Part shown: positions 34,737 to 49,074 of the stretch, piece by piece
Position numbering within the stretch: the stretch's first letter is position 1
How the letters are laid out: the number at the start of each line of letters is the position of its first letter
Origin: Acanthornis magna
Taxonomy: Eukaryota > Chordata > Aves > Passeriformes > Acanthizidae
Assembly (NCBI GenBank): GCA_036785705.1
Contig: JAWUZG010000084.1
Coordinates: forward strand, 17,497,501-17,561,500
Direction: 5' to 3'
Length of the DNA stretch: 64,000 nt
Made by a program: the position numbers and the translations under genes
The notes under the pieces: model-generated
What the model saw: the letters and a program-made list of their open reading frames with translations, nothing else
The model's database searches: none
Told to the model about the DNA's origin: nothing

Positions 34737-34859
34737 GTGAGAGAAGCGACGGGCTTTCCCCACACCCCCGGGGCTTCCTCACGCGGGGCCCTCCCGAAAG
34801 CCGGGGAGCCGTACGGGTTCCCCGCTGCTGCCATTCCCTCAGACCCCGGCGCTGGTTAC

Positions 34860-37800
34860 AGCCAGGCTTGGCATAACACAGCACTTAGACCACAGCTGTC
34901 CCCAGACCCTCAGCACCCACAGGGCCCCAGATAGCACCTGCTGCCCCCAGGCACAGGCAACCGCCCCTCAGCCTCGTGGGAGATAGCCCAGGATGGCAGA
35001 AGGGAGGTCAGGGTGTTGAAAGAGGGGGGCAAACCCACATAACGTTGATACAAATTGTATAGAAACAGGCCATCACATTGATTTCCAGTGAAACCTGTCG
35101 TCTTAAGAAGGTGGGGAAGCAAAAAAGTTAGTGAGCATTGCCTAAAATCTTCTTACTTCCCTCATCTTTCCTTCATTCACTAGTTAATGCTCTTCCACTT
35201 CATGGTTAAATGCATTGTCCGACACTGGCAGTTCTCGTACGTTTTCTCTTGTAGGTTTCTTTTTTTTCCTTCTTTTTTTTATCCACCATCCTTGAGACAG
35301 CTAATACAAATTTCTGTCTACCACTATAATCGTGAGGTAGAAAATTGAGAGGCAAATTAATTGATAGCACATGTTTTAAAAGCAAAAGGACCCCTTCCCA
35401 GTGAAACAACCAAACATATCCTTGTTTCAGTCATATTTAGCTATTGTCCCCTGCTCTGTTTCCAGACGTGGCAATTTTAGAGAAAGATGAAGTATGTTCC
35501 AGTTACAAAATGAAAAGTTTCTAGATAAGTAACTACAGCAAAGTCTTTTTGTATTTCGACTTTTAAATTAATTTTTCATATTTTGAATTTTAAATTCAAT
35601 TTATGAGTAAATTAAATACATAGGGAGGCTTTTTACAAGAAGTCAATTTTTGTCTTTTTATTTTGGCATCTAATTTCTTGATGGACGTTATCTGCCCACA
35701 AATTGCAGCGATCAATTTGCTGTAAAACAACAAAAAAGTCTTCCTTCAGAAAGCTGCCATTATGGGCCTATGTCTTCAGAGGTTAGGAGTTCCTAACCTG
35801 CCACCTGACTTACGTCAAACATTCTGCTAAGGACCCATAAAGCTTAGCAGTGCTTTATTGGTATCAGCTAGTTTGCCACCACAGTAGACAAACTCTGCTT
35901 ACTTCAGGGTATGAAGGAAAAACAGATTCTCATAGTCAAAGATGGGTAAGGCCTGCTAGAGCCTCGAGTACATTCAACTCCTAGATCAGCATTTAACCTC
36001 CCCCAAAAGAGGATGTATCAAATACCAAACTAGTACTACTCTTGAGGTTTCTTAAAAGGTCAAGGCGTACATTGCTAGGAGTGGGGGGTCAGTGCACGTT
36101 AATTTATGTCTGTTACTGCACTTAATACAATTATATAAAGGCTAAGGGCCTATGAATAGAATTGCTGCTTAAGGCCTCTGAGCCTCCTGTATTCCTGTCA
36201 GTTAAGGGCTGAGAAATACCTCCAACCATCTGTAAAAAATTGCTTTGTGAATACAGGCCTCATGAAATAATGATTTAACACTCTTATCCTACCCTCCTTC
36301 TACCCTCCTTCTCCCCCAGTTTTTATTAGTATTTGAATCTTTTACAGATCATCTGCACATCAGTTCTCATTCTTTCTGTTTTAGATGTGTTACCACAAAT
36401 ATATTTGGCTATAATATTTGCATTAGCTGTAGTATGCTGCCATCTCATTTCTGGATATAGAGATTACTCTTATAAAGGACTCATGTAAATTACCTTTTAT
36501 TTGTATTATTACATTTTCAGACACGTTGTGTAGTGGTTGTTTTTTGTGTAACTTTCAATAACTATCAAGTCTTGTTGAAACGCTAGATGTTTTTAAATAT
36601 ACGTCTAAAGGGACTTTTCCTATAAATTAAAATAAATACCTTTCAGCTTTTCTACTACAGGACAGATAAATTTGATTGGTGTCATGTTGTGCACACCATC
36701 CCCCTCCCCAAAAAAAAAAGGACAAAGCATTATTATTTCTCTTTCTTTTTCTGAAATATTTTATGGGGACTACTTAGGGAATACTACATAGGGTTTGTTG
36801 ACTGGCTGGTTGGGCCCATGGAAATGTGTTTTGTCAAAATGTTCCCCCTGTTATTATCATTGGTTTAGCATGACCACTGGAAGCGCCCTGATAACTAGTA
36901 ATGCAGTTAGCAGTGCTTGCAGCATGCTCAGCTGACACTGCGTTTATCTAACGTAGGGAGTGTGAGAATGAAACCCCAATGAAGCCTAATTAGCAGTAGA
37001 AATGGTAGGAAATGTTGGCAGATTTATGGTACTGCAGACGTGATATGTAGTCTGGGGGAAAATATAGGATGTAGACTTACCAAACTTCAGAGAGGAGCAC
37101 TGCAGCAGCCAAACTTAGTCTGAAATGATGCTATGCTGTTTCTGTTTGTAAATATAATCAATTTCCATTTGTAAATATAACCAGAAAAGAGCAGTTTTGT
37201 CCATGGACTTTGTTTGGAGCAGGGGGAAGAAGTTGCACCTTATTTAAGTACATTCAGTTTTCTGTGTAAGTGACTGACGACTGTTCAGAACAGTATATGG
37301 GGGCACATGGTTGGCTGCATGCATGCACGAAAATTACATATGCATGTGAATATAAAAAGGATTTTTTTTCTTCACTTTGTTTTAATTCTGAATAGTCAAG
37401 CTTCTTAATTTGTAGAAAAGAGTTACAAAACTAGTCCCGGTGAAACCCAAAGGTTCCACTTAAATTAAGAAGTGACACCTGTGTTTTGTAGCACATTTGA
37501 TGCTGTTGTTTAGATGGGTTTGGAAGGATGATGGAAGATGCTTTATTAGTTTTTCTATGTGAAGAAATGCATCACAGTAGCAGCATGCCATGAGTTTCAT
37601 TTCTAATACAGCTTTAGTCTCTGTAGAACCTCCCTGGGGTTAGTAGACACCATCCACTCCACATGGCCACAGTCCAAGCTCCAGCACAGCTCTGGTGCTT
37701 CAACGTTCCTGTCCCTGTGCAGGTAGTCATGGGCTGAACTATAAGTGTGGTGACAAGGACATGCATTCTGGCACTGGTGGTACTTGCGCTGGTCACCAGG

Positions 37801-40800
37801 ATGCAGCATGAACTTCCTCAGGAGAAAAGAGATGATTCCCTTGAATCAAACCAGAGGAGAAATGAGACCCCTGTGTTTGTCAGTGAGTTGTGGTGTTAGT
37901 GCTAATGTCTAGGCACCACATTGTTCTCTTTCAGGCAAGCATAGATGGGACACATGTGAGAGGAAAAGGGAGGTGAATTTAATTTTCTGTTTATTTTATT
38001 AGAGGATTCCCTCATACCCAAAGTTCATTCTCTGAATTTGACGCATCCATGCTCTCCCATTGCAGCAGCTCTGTCTCCCAGGAGGTGGCCAGGCTGTCTT
38101 CTGAAGTTGCCCCCTTTGCTTGCCAGTGGAGGTAATGAAGGGGTTATTGTCACTTTCTCCCCATAGCTGAAAGTGGGCAAGTAGTTTTTTAGAAAGGGCT
38201 CATAGAATTGTGAGTTTCTAGGCCAAGAACATAGTAAACAATTTACTAAGAATAAATTCAGGGTGTGCCCTGGAAAATGTGTTCCATCATCCCTTATTTT
38301 CAGCATGCTGTAAGTAAACAGCATGGGATAATGCCATGTTAAATAACGTAAGCTATCATGGGCTTCCGCCCGAGCGGACAAGGTTCATCTGCCTGGGAAA
38401 CCTGAAAATTCTCAATTTGTGTGCAAACCTCTCTGAAAAGGGGAGTTGCAAAAAAAATTTTCTTCTGAGAATTTGATTGTTTTAAATGATGCATTTTCAA
38501 AATGACTGCATGGTTAAAGGGAAAAAATGGAAAGCAGTGGGAAACTGCCATGGAGAAATCACATCCTTTTTAAAGGATGTGATTCTGCCATTTTTGTTCT
38601 CTTTGAATTATCTGCCCTCATGTGAATGTTTCTACCAGAGAGCTGTGGGAGGCAGAAAGCACTGCCGAATCAAGGCCCACCACACCCTTGAGTTTATAGT
38701 TTTACTGAAGAAAATAAGGTAATTTTCCAACAGAGGAACTGGGACAAGCACTGGGGAAACGTACTGTTGTTCAGCTTGTCACAGCACAGTCTCAGCTGTA
38801 CGGATGTAAGTCAGAGTCCGTGCTGGTGTCCACCCTCACTGCAAGCAGAAGGAGGGAAAGGAGGAAGTGGCCTAGAAGAGAGGGCATTTAATCTTGTGCT
38901 GAGTGGATGGCACATAGCGTCCTCTCCGGAAAAAACATCAGCATTTCCTGGGAGAGGAGTAAAGACATAAAAGGCCAGTTAATTAGGAGAAGGGCTGGGG
39001 TGAAGTTGCCAGCAGCCATGACACTATCAGTTATTTAACCTCAATATATAGAATACATAGTCAGCAGTGGTCATTTAAAGTAAGTACCATGAGCTGCAAA
39101 CACCCAAAGAAAGACCCAAAAGTCAACACACGTCTCAACACGTCTCAATGCCTTTGTCCTTTTCTTTCTGGAAAGTCCATCTGGGTGACTCAATAAAATT
39201 CTGCACGTCTGGTGTAGCAGCCCTCATCCTTAGTGGCCAGCTGAAGCCAAGTCTCTATCACTTTCTGGTTTCCTTTCTAAATCTCTTCAACTATACTGTT
39301 ATATTTTAGTTATTTTTTCAGAATGTGTTCCTATGCTCTGTTTAGTCCCATTAAAATGTCTAGTGATTTGAAAGAAGACCTATTTGTCTGTTAAGAGAAT
39401 GTGAAAAATCCTGACATACCTGTTAAAAGTTCCTGGCTGTGCCAATATGTTTGCCAGTTTTGATGTGAACACGTATTCATTGCTAATTTGCTGTTTGTTG
39501 GTCCATCTCCGGCACAAGGATGGTGCAGGGAGAGGTTCCCTGCCTGGGCACAGTTCTCAGCCTTTGCCATAGATCTACTACTGTGGCATCTTGCTCCTCA
39601 GAGAGTCTCCAGCCCACATGTCCCAAGTGCAAGGTCAGGCACGATTCCTGGTTGGAAAAGAAATTGGATTTCTTCTCAAGGAGGTAGACAGAGAGGGACA
39701 GATGACATGACTTTGGGGTGTATCGTTTTTTGACAATATATTTGGTAACTCTCTTTTCCTTCCAAATCAGCATTTATGAAGCAAAAAAAGAAACAAATTA
39801 GCTGAATGACAGGTAGGCTTTTAAAAAAGATCTGTCCACATTTGGTTCCCAGGCTCACCCTCGTCAAAGCAATGCTTCTCAGTCACTCTCCTTACCCTCA
39901 ACAGGAACATCTGCTGGGAAAGTATGACATGGCACAGGTGGAGGAATGACTAAACGCAACTCATGATGGGAATGTGGCAAGATAGTTCCCATTTTTCCTC
40001 TTTCAATCCTCCCTCCTTCTTAAAAAAAAAAAAAAAATAAGTTTTTCCTATATTTCTAATTCATTGTTCCTTCTTCTCCTTTGTCCTGGCTCAGGCACAT
40101 GCGCATTCTCTCTTTGTTTTCCTTCCCTTGTGTCTCCCAGATTTTCACCCACCTCCATGGCCACTTGTTCTTGGAAAGGGCCCTCAGCTGATTCCAAAGC
40201 TACACTGCTCCTCCCACCTTGTTTCCTACCATGCATCCAAGATGGGTGCTCCAGGTGAACACAGGAGGTGAAAATTAGGAGTCGGGGCAGAAGGCAGAGG
40301 GGTGAGCCTGAGTAGCCATTTCAGCACATGTGATCAGTAGCTGGCTTGGCCACTGTTTTTTGGCATTCGGACGCTTACCGGGCTCATCGTGGATGCAGAG
40401 TGCACAGACATCAGGGCCTGTCAATGTAAGTGTGAGAAATCTTTCCCTCACCTGCTGTGTTTGGTGTTAGGGTTCCTCACCTTAATTGCTTTGCAGGTAA
40501 ACTGGAGTGGTGTGTGCTGCTGTCCCTGTCGCACAGGGCTGATGGGGACTTTGCAGGCAGTTTAGAAATGGATTCTCCATCTGCAGCATACTGCAGATGG
40601 TGATGGAAGTTACAAGGTGTAGAGGAGAGCACATACTCCCTGCTTTATGACAAGCTGAGGCAAGCAAAGATGGGAAGGAAGAATCCACTACACAAAACCA
40701 GGATTTATTGACATGCATTACACATTTTTATACAGAGGTTTGTAAGTAATTGTGTGTGTGTGTGTATGTTCACATGCATGTTTTTATCACACAGTTGTAG

Positions 40801-43800
40801 CAAAAGGCCAATGTAAATGAACCAAATCAAGAAAAGCAGGAGCAAGAAAAAGACCCCAACTTTTTTGAGTCCATATACTGGCAGGCCTCCCACACCTTCA
40901 TCTCTAGGCTTTTTAAAGAGGTTGAAGGACTCATATATAGTGTGACTTAAACAGGGTGCCAAGTGGCGCAGCTAAAACATTTGGGAGCTCTGCTCATCAG
41001 GCTTGCAGTATAAAGGAAATTATGTTGTAGAGTGACCCTCAAAGTAATCTTGAAGGACCTATAGTAATGCGTTTTTAAAGTCCCATGTTTTTCTTTAAAA
41101 AAAAAATAAAAGTATGTTTGTGAAAAGGAAAAGAAAGAAACCCCAACTATCTTTTGGGTTTAAATTAAATTAAAACACTTTATAGTTAATGTCAAAAAAC
41201 AAAAGCAACTGATTTTTGTTAGTACGTGACAGCAAGGAGGCAATATGACTAGGACAGGAAGATAAACAACTGATATTTTAGGTTGTTGGGGTTTTTTTAC
41301 TGGACAAACTGAATGAAATGCAACAATAAAGAACCTGTAAAATGGGAAGTAAGAATTTTTCCTTGTTTGTGTTTTTAGTTTCTCCAAATGCTTTCTGGAT
41401 TTGCTCTTTAAAAAAAATTGTATCAGAAACCATGACATTTTTTACATAATAATTTTAAATTTATGTAATAGTTTTAACTTATTATAACAATTATAGAAGG
41501 TGCATTTTTAACTTCTTCTTTAGTTTTTCTTACCCAGTACTGGTGCATATACCAGTCTTTGTATGCATGTGCTGATTATTTTATGGTGCTTGGGTAGACG
41601 TGTATGTGCACATGTGGGCATACCCTCAAATACAGGTACATGCAGATCCATAGCAGAAGTAATAAAGGCAAAATGTGATCCCTTTCTTGATAGGTATAAG
41701 TTTTGCAAAAAATTGAAGATGGTTTACTGATTCGGAGGTTTTAATGTACACTAAGAAAATTATAGCTCATTTAATAAATATTTACTAACTTTTAAAAGAC
41801 CTATTCAGTATTAATTATGCTGAAGTATAGGGCAGACTATTTTATTATAAGACAGTTTATGGAGTCGAGGACATTTTAAAAAATAATATTTATTGACCAG
41901 TGACTGCCTGCATTTCTGCAACTTCCATTCAGGTGTTTTTTAACCCCAATTTTAACTGTTTAGTCAAGAAAATATTTTATGGCTGTTTGCATTCACCAGC
42001 AGTCTGTTGCAATACAAAGCTTGGTGGGTAGCTTGCAAACCCAGCAGCTGTTTCGTGAGAAAAGTAACTACATCCAGATCCAGCAAGGGCTTTCCTCTTC
42101 CAAGCAGTCTTCTAACAGGACTTAGCCTGACCACAATAGGGCTCCTCACAGCAGTAAATGCTGCAAAGAGACACAGAGGCTTGCAGGGAAAGGCCTTTTG
42201 TTTTGCACTGCTGTATCTGAGTTTTTTTCCCCTTCTTTTTCACAATGGGTAAAAATATCTTGTTTGTGTTGAAAATCAAGCTCTTGCTGAATTTTGCTTT
42301 ACTTTTAACTGTCTAGTTACAGAAGTGGGATAAAGACCTTACAGCCCTCCCTGAAGGATGCTGGGCTCTGTAAATGTCTATTTGTTGTCAATTTGAGCAC
42401 TTTCCATAGGACGTAGTTCTGGCATTGTATGGTTGGCTATCTGTTCCCATGCTTGGTAAACCTATTAGCAATAGATATTTTGGTTTTATTAATTCGTTGT
42501 CCCATGCTACATTTACTCCAGGGCAGAGGGACTATTCAAAGCCTGAGAGGAATATTTGGTTTTCTAAGTCCTTTCTGATTAGGTTGTCAAAATATGAGAG
42601 TAGGGGTATTTCCTCTTATTCTTTAATTTTTTAATTTTAATCTTTTTTTTATAACACTAAAAATTATTGCCTGGCAACTGAACAGAGACCTTCCAAACTT
42701 GTATCATACAAACCATTTCTACCTTGCTCGTTTCTTTCTTTGATTATTCATAGTCATACTAAGACTTTCTCAATGTAATGGGCTTTAAAAATATATGTAT
42801 AATGTAGCTCCCAAATTGATAATGGAGATCCTGCAGTTTAGCACTCAAAAAACAAAATGTTACCAAGTACTGTCATGCCAATGGATTTAAAGATTCCCAA
42901 ATGAACACGAGTGCAGAAATGCTTGTAACCTGCTATACTATATCTTTTTGCATAACACCTTCATTTACTTTCCCATATGGTTAGTGAGATTATGGAGTCA
43001 GTTCTGCTCCTACAGTGAGGCTATTAGTAAAACTCCTTTAGACTTGTATACAAAAAGTACTTGCTCAAGAGTGATAATTTCTTATTCTGAAGTTATTTGA
43101 CCTCTTCTTTTGATGCATATTCATCCCTTTCATTTTTTTTTCAGCTGATATATATTTACGTACAGTAGAAACTCATGATTTAGATATTTTACTTGCTGCC
43201 CAAATTTAAGCAGATATTACGTGCAAGAAAAACAATCTTAGAAAATAATGAGAAAAATCTGATGAGGTTGAAATGGAAGAAAATATTGCTCTGCATAAAG
43301 TAACATTGCATTTAATGTTTTAAGTTTTTTTCAGATTAATTTGAGTGTTCTAATGTACAAAGGACCACAGTCCACCCACTCCTCACCCCCACATTCTCTA
43401 ACACCCATGTAGCTCACTGGTACCACATAAACATGTCCCCCTGTACTCCCCATACTCCATAGGTGAAATTTTAGCTAACATTGTCCCAATTAAATAATGG
43501 TCATTGCTTTTCACTCTTATTAACTAAATCAGTCTCTTGGTTCATTCCTGTTAGAGGAATTTCTTGTATAGATTTGAACCGGTTGAGTAGAACTCTGTAT
43601 GTGGAGGACTAGGTATATGTGCATATATGTAGGTATATGTGCATTAAAAATACAGGAAAGATATAGCAACTAAAAATAACAAATAGAATCAAATTAATTG
43701 GTACTTAGGTAATTTGTTTTTAAGGCATTTGGTTAGAATCACAAAATTTTAAGTTGTTCATGAAACTGCAGTATAGTTCTTCTATACAGTGAAACAGCTA

Positions 43801-43890
43801 TGCTGGAGAGGGATTTCACAAACAGGTGCTTTAAAAATGTGTTTGAACGTACCTGTCTATAAAGTGTGTACCTAGTCCTTACCTAGTTTA
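34860..43890. other. AT-rich intron-like segment without genes
   Basis: No gene or recognisable mobile element was found. Minor items are TGACGCA at 38039-38045, AAAGGTCA (NBRE-type) at 36055-36062, a perfect 13-bp inverted repeat at 38557-38584 and short A-runs. Open frames are short and show no domain. Confidence 0.55.
38557..38584. repeat. Perfect 13-bp inverted repeat with 2-nt spacer
   Basis: AATCACATCCTTT (38557-38569), TT, AAAGGATGTGATT (38572-38584). Both arms match exactly, forming a near-perfect 28-bp palindrome. Confidence 0.95.
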
Positions 43891-43896
43891 ACCAAA

Positions 43897-43960
43897 TCTG
43901 ATCCAAATCCCACTGAAATTAAGGGCTGTTTTTTAACTGAATGGGAATTGTATCAGTCCC
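43897..43960. repeat. Fossil palindromic element
   Basis: 'ctgatccaaatcccact' on the left is mirrored by 'aatgggaattgtatcag' on the right around a short degenerate centre. It resembles a widespread sauropsid palindromic repeat containing CTGATCCAAAGCCC. The assignment is by eye. Confidence 0.45.
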
Positions 43961-46900
43961 TTCAGTAGCCTTGTTTATGTGAGGGTAACAGCTGTCAGGA
44001 TTTCTCTGTGTGTGTGTGTGTGCATGTGTAGCCATGTAAATTTTATTAATCTATTATCATACAGAAAAAACCCATATGTTTTGTGTAGTTTTACCGTGGC
44101 TTTGTGCATGTGTTAGGTAGGCACATGTCCATGAGGTAGTACATGGGATGAGTTGTGTTGCAGTGGTCTCCTCTTTATGCACAAATATTTATTTTTTTAT
44201 ATCTAGGGGAATAGCCATCATCTAACCTTCAATGGGGAAAATGGCAGATTAATTTTTGCTGGTTTTTTTCCATTTTAATTTGTCCTTGAAGGTCAAAATT
44301 ATTTTGGTGATCACTTCATGTCACGATTTTTATTTGGAAACAGACTGTAATGTCTCTGGCACAAGGACTGAGAAGTTAAGAACTCATATCTGAAGTGTCT
44401 AGCAAATCAGAAGAGATTTTTTTCCCCACTCCATAGAGGTAAAGCAAATAAGGGCCAGTACCTGCTAACTTTATTATCCAAATTTTCTTAACCAAGTTCA
44501 CTTGCTTAATTACAGAGCTAAACTAGTGTTTTCTTTCATAGGGGGTCTTTAGTATCTGTATGGAATGAAGGCATTACATTAAATAATTGTTTCTTGATTT
44601 ACAATGCTTTTATGTATTGGCTTGCCTTTCCTGTTGCCTAGTTTAGGAGCCTAACCTCAGACAAGCAAGTTTGAAATTTTAGGCCATTGTTTTCTAACCT
44701 CATAGATGGTCTCCAAACTACGCAGCTCTTATTTCTGTATCAGCTTTAAGAATAAATGAGGTATACTGCTTTCTGGTATCCAAAAGGTACCACAGTTAGG
44801 TCTAATGGAGTTTTGGGAAAAGGTGTCAAGAAGGAAATAAGTCGCCTTGCTCTCTGTCATTTCTAGCAGCCCTAAACAGTATGGAATTTGAGTAACAGAA
44901 GTTCAGCGGAGTGAATAGAAGATTTTGCATCTAATAAGGCCATTCTGAACAGTGCAAATTACGCTAATAGAGCACGATGAAACATGAGAATTTGGTCATC
45001 TAAGCATCAGCCTAGGGTGAAACCCATGTGTGCGGTCGGTGCCGCACTCTCCCAGTCCAGCAGACACATGAGGCTGTGGCAGCATGTCAGACTGGGTGAG
45101 TGGGCAGGAGAGGGGACACGCACCATCCTGCTGGGGCCACCCGTGGCTCTGGCACCAGACAGTGTGCTGCTGGTCTACCCACTGCCCTGCCACAACACTA
45201 GCTCCGCCTGTTAGAAAACTTGGGTCAAAATAAAAAATGGGATATATTTGGGCCTGATATTTTTCCCCAAATAGTTTTTAACTTTTGAGGGTTTCAGTCT
45301 TGTGAAGAGGCAGGTGTGTAACATGTGCAGTCCTTTGGAACTGTGGTGGGCAATGCTGGTCAGCTGAGCCAGCAGCCAGCCTCAATGCCTGCTATGTCAA
45401 GGATTGAGCTAATCTGTCTAGTGAGTATGAGCAAAAATAAAGCAAGCTGCATGCTAAAAAGAAAAGTTAAACATCAAAAAGATATCAAAAGTACTTGGGA
45501 GCTCTTTTTGAAATTAGAAGTTCTGGATGCATGATGAATGCAGGCTTGACTTCTTATTTGAAGGAATATTTTAATAGCTATGTTTTATTTATTCTAAAGT
45601 TAGGTAGTGTTGTAATAGAGACCTTGAAGATGTTTTTAAGTAGTTGCTTTAGAAGCCCCTTTGCCTAGTATAAGTAAGCTGTAATGAAAGTTTTACTTTG
45701 TATTTGCTTATTCGAGGGTCCAACATGGAAGCGGGAGAATGTTTTGTACAGGGGGAAAGATAAGTGTGTCTGTTAGGCATGATACAGTTTCCAAGCCCAT
45801 GTGTGTCAAGGCCAAATGTAACTCACTTTTTATACATTTGCCACAGTCTTGTTTCCAGTAAATGAAAAGATTTATCTGAGTGGCCAGAGCAGAAGCTTGC
45901 ATTAAAAATTAGCCATGAGTATTATTCCTTTGCATCCAGGAATATTATTCATTTGCATTCTTTGGGGAAAAAAAAAATCCAAATTTATAATGAAGCTGAG
46001 AATAAACAAACAAAAAGAATTAAACCTTTACTCTGTTATTCTTGCTACAGCTAGTCAAGGGGCTATTGATATATAAAGTGCATAATGACTGCTACAGCGA
46101 ATAAACAAAAACTAATTGCATGTTTAGGTAACAGTCAAATCCATACTGCCTTGTCCCATGAATCTGCTGCTATGACACGTAAACAGGACCTAGCCCATTG
46201 GCTTCGTATGGACAATATAGATATAGAAAGGAAGCTAGTTTTGGCTCAGACATATGCAAACAAAAGTTCTTCTGCGCATTTATAAGTAAAAAAGCAGGTT
46301 AACATGTTTTTTTTAATATGAATGTAACCCCAAATAGAAAGGAAAATACTTCCATTGAGGTGGTAGTGGAAGCTAAATGTTAAAGAAGCTTGGATCAGAA
46401 AAAAAGAAATTGTCAGAGCAGCATACTGCCATTTTATCACACTCTCATCTGTTAGTACACATGTTATTTACTACCTATGAATATTAAAAATAAATGTTAA
46501 TCCTCTTTTGGTATTTACTCCACAGTAACAGTCATATTTTTCTCTTTAATTTTGAAATTAAGAATATAAAAACATTTTGCTGTTGAGAACAAAGGCTGGA
46601 TTTTTATCTTCCTCTCCATTTAAACTACTGATTAACAATTTATTTACCTGTCACTTATTGTTGACCATCCCAATTATTGCTTTTTATTTGGTATTTTACT
46701 TACTGTTTTTTCTGGGCAGTATATGAAGTAGGTTTTCATTTCTGTAGAATTTTAATCCTGTATTTCTAATATACTACTAATATTTTCCTTAGAAATATCT
46801 TGTCTTTCAAATGAGAATTTCCCCTCTGTAACTTTACCTTCATTCCCCAAAACACGAAATATCTATACTGAAGTTGTCTTGTTTTGTGCCGTCAATATTT

Positions 46901-49070
46901 GGGTTAGTCTTTCTTGCAAGCTTGGGGGTTCTGGTCTGAGGCTATAAACACTTCTGTACGTATGAGTAAGTCTAATTTCGTGAGCAGTCTAAGCCATCAG
47001 GGCTCCTCAAACAAGTGTGTGTTTGCAGGCTTGGGACCTGGAGATATTTGGATAGAGGAGATGATAGGGAAGGGTTGCAGATAACAAGCTTTATTTTTAA
47101 TTACACATGTCTGCCAGGATCACCAAGAAATATGACAGTATATTTCATGAAATGGACTGTTTGGGACACGTAAACACAAATGAAACTGTTTGATTGATTT
47201 GATACCATAAGATAAAGTTAACCTAAATACCTGATATCTTGATCAAATCTAATCATTGTGATTGTTGAAACTTTTGGTCCTGATTTAGTTAAATTTTAGG
47301 TAACATTCCAACGTCTAAAAATCTTTCCATCTGATGAGATCTAGTTGAAAAAATTGCAAAAATAAGAATAATTTTCTAAAATTTGTAGGGGGTGAAAAGG
47401 CTTTTTAAAGATGCTATCAGATTAACAGCCTTTTGGGTTTTATATAAGAGTTGTTACAACTGCTGTGTGTTTTCACTAAGAAATTTGTTTTGGTTAGCTA
47501 GCCCTTTTTTCCCCCTTCACCACACCCCTTCCAAACTGCAGCCACAGATTAAAAACCACCTAAGAAAAAGCTGCTTGCCTGGTTCTTGATACTGCTCCTA
47601 CTTAATTTAATGGGATCAGTATCAGTTTTAGAGGTGAGGGGTATGGTGTAAAAGCAGAAGGACAGAGGTACATAAAAAAGAGTGTTTCACAACTTGGAGA
47701 ATATTTATAATGTAGTCAGACGCCTGTGCAATGAGAGGAAAAGGGATCTGAGGATATAGTCAATGGTAAATAAGGAAGCAAGAAAAATCAATGTTTTAGA
47801 AGCCATGTTTGCAAATTTGACAAATATATCTACCTGGGAAATGGTAATTACATTTTTTAAAATATATTGTTTTTACAGTAGTGAAATTACGAAAAATGTG
47901 AGAGTCAAATTCTGCTCTTAGATATACTCTTATATTGCCTGACAGCATCAAGAGGGAAGATTTTAACATCCCACATCTGACTTGGAAGAACACCAAAAAG
48001 ACTATTTTCAGATGACTCTGGAGTGACTTCCAGATCAGAGGATCCCAAATTGATCTGCCAATGTATAGAGAGATGATTTCATCAGGTGTAGAGAGCAGTC
48101 TCTTTGGAGTTAAACACGATAGCTATTGAACTGTACATAGCAATGACAACAGGCAATTTTGGCTTTTACAGGGAAGAGGGTATTTACTCATATGTAGAAC
48201 TTCACGCTACAGATGACTGTCTGCTAACAGGAGTGACAGAAATACTGGCCACCATTCCCTCTTCAAACTGCTACATAATGGCTTTGCTCCTCTGTCCTGT
48301 AAATATGACTAGCTCAAATGAATTGCTGGGTTCTATGATTCAAATGGAGAATTAGGGAGCAAAACTTCGAGGTCCTCCTCCAGCGTCCCTCAGGTTTCAT
48401 GTACAAATCTGGACAGACATCTGTTTTTCAAATGGTGTGCAGTATTTGCATGAAACATATTTCATCAAAATGGAGGCTTCAAGAAGCAAATACAGTTTTG
48501 GGTAGACTGATTCAATGCAGCTGGTTACCAGTTTCAGGAGATTGACATACACCCATTTATTCTACTTTGTTCACCTCTTTTATGAGTGTAACTTGGTGAT
48601 ACCGTCTGAATATTCTGGTGTCTGATAGTTTCTAAAGGGTCTTGTCTGGAATAGTCATTTGGTCTCTCTCCATTTTTTAAAATTCCTGAGAAGAAAGAAG
48701 GCAGTCTGTTGTGTCAGAAGGCTGTGTACAAGGATAAGTGGAAAGGTGCTGGTGGGTCTTCCCAAACCACACTGACCAGAAATTAACTGTCGTTTATCTG
48801 GCAGACACTCAACAATGTCAACAAGTTTCAACACTTGTTTTTCTCTCAGATGTCTTTAGAGGACCCAGTTAAGCTGCCTATGATGTTTCTTGGCCCTTTG
48901 TTGCAGGCAGCAGTCATCAAATCTTTGGTTCTTGCTTGTCCTACAAGTTATTTTATTTATGAGGTTATTGACACTCCACAGTCTTTAAAAATATGCTGAA
49001 CTGAAAGTTCTTGTCTCCTTGTTAATCAGAATCAGGCTCCTGAAGACCACCAATGGGAATGTCCCTGTTA
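43961..49070. other. AT-rich intron-like segment without genes
   Basis: No gene was found. It contains a direct duplication with an octamer motif (45920-45958) and nothing else I can name. Confidence 0.55.
45920..45958 (+). repeat. 16-bp direct duplication carrying an octamer (POU) motif
   Basis: 'tattattcctttgcat' (45920-45935) and 'tattattcatttgcat' (45943-45958) differ at one base with a 23-bp period. The second contains a perfect ATTTGCAT octamer. Confidence 0.8.
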
Positions 49071-49074
49071 CCTT

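Larger units (their letters stand above)
33960..34860. promoter_or_regulatory. Downstream CpG island
   Basis: GC- and CpG-rich DNA contains a (GT)22 repeat and the two exon-like segments around a short intron. Overlapping frames of 160-194 codons in all three forward phases indicate compositional, not coding, openness. Confidence 0.5.
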
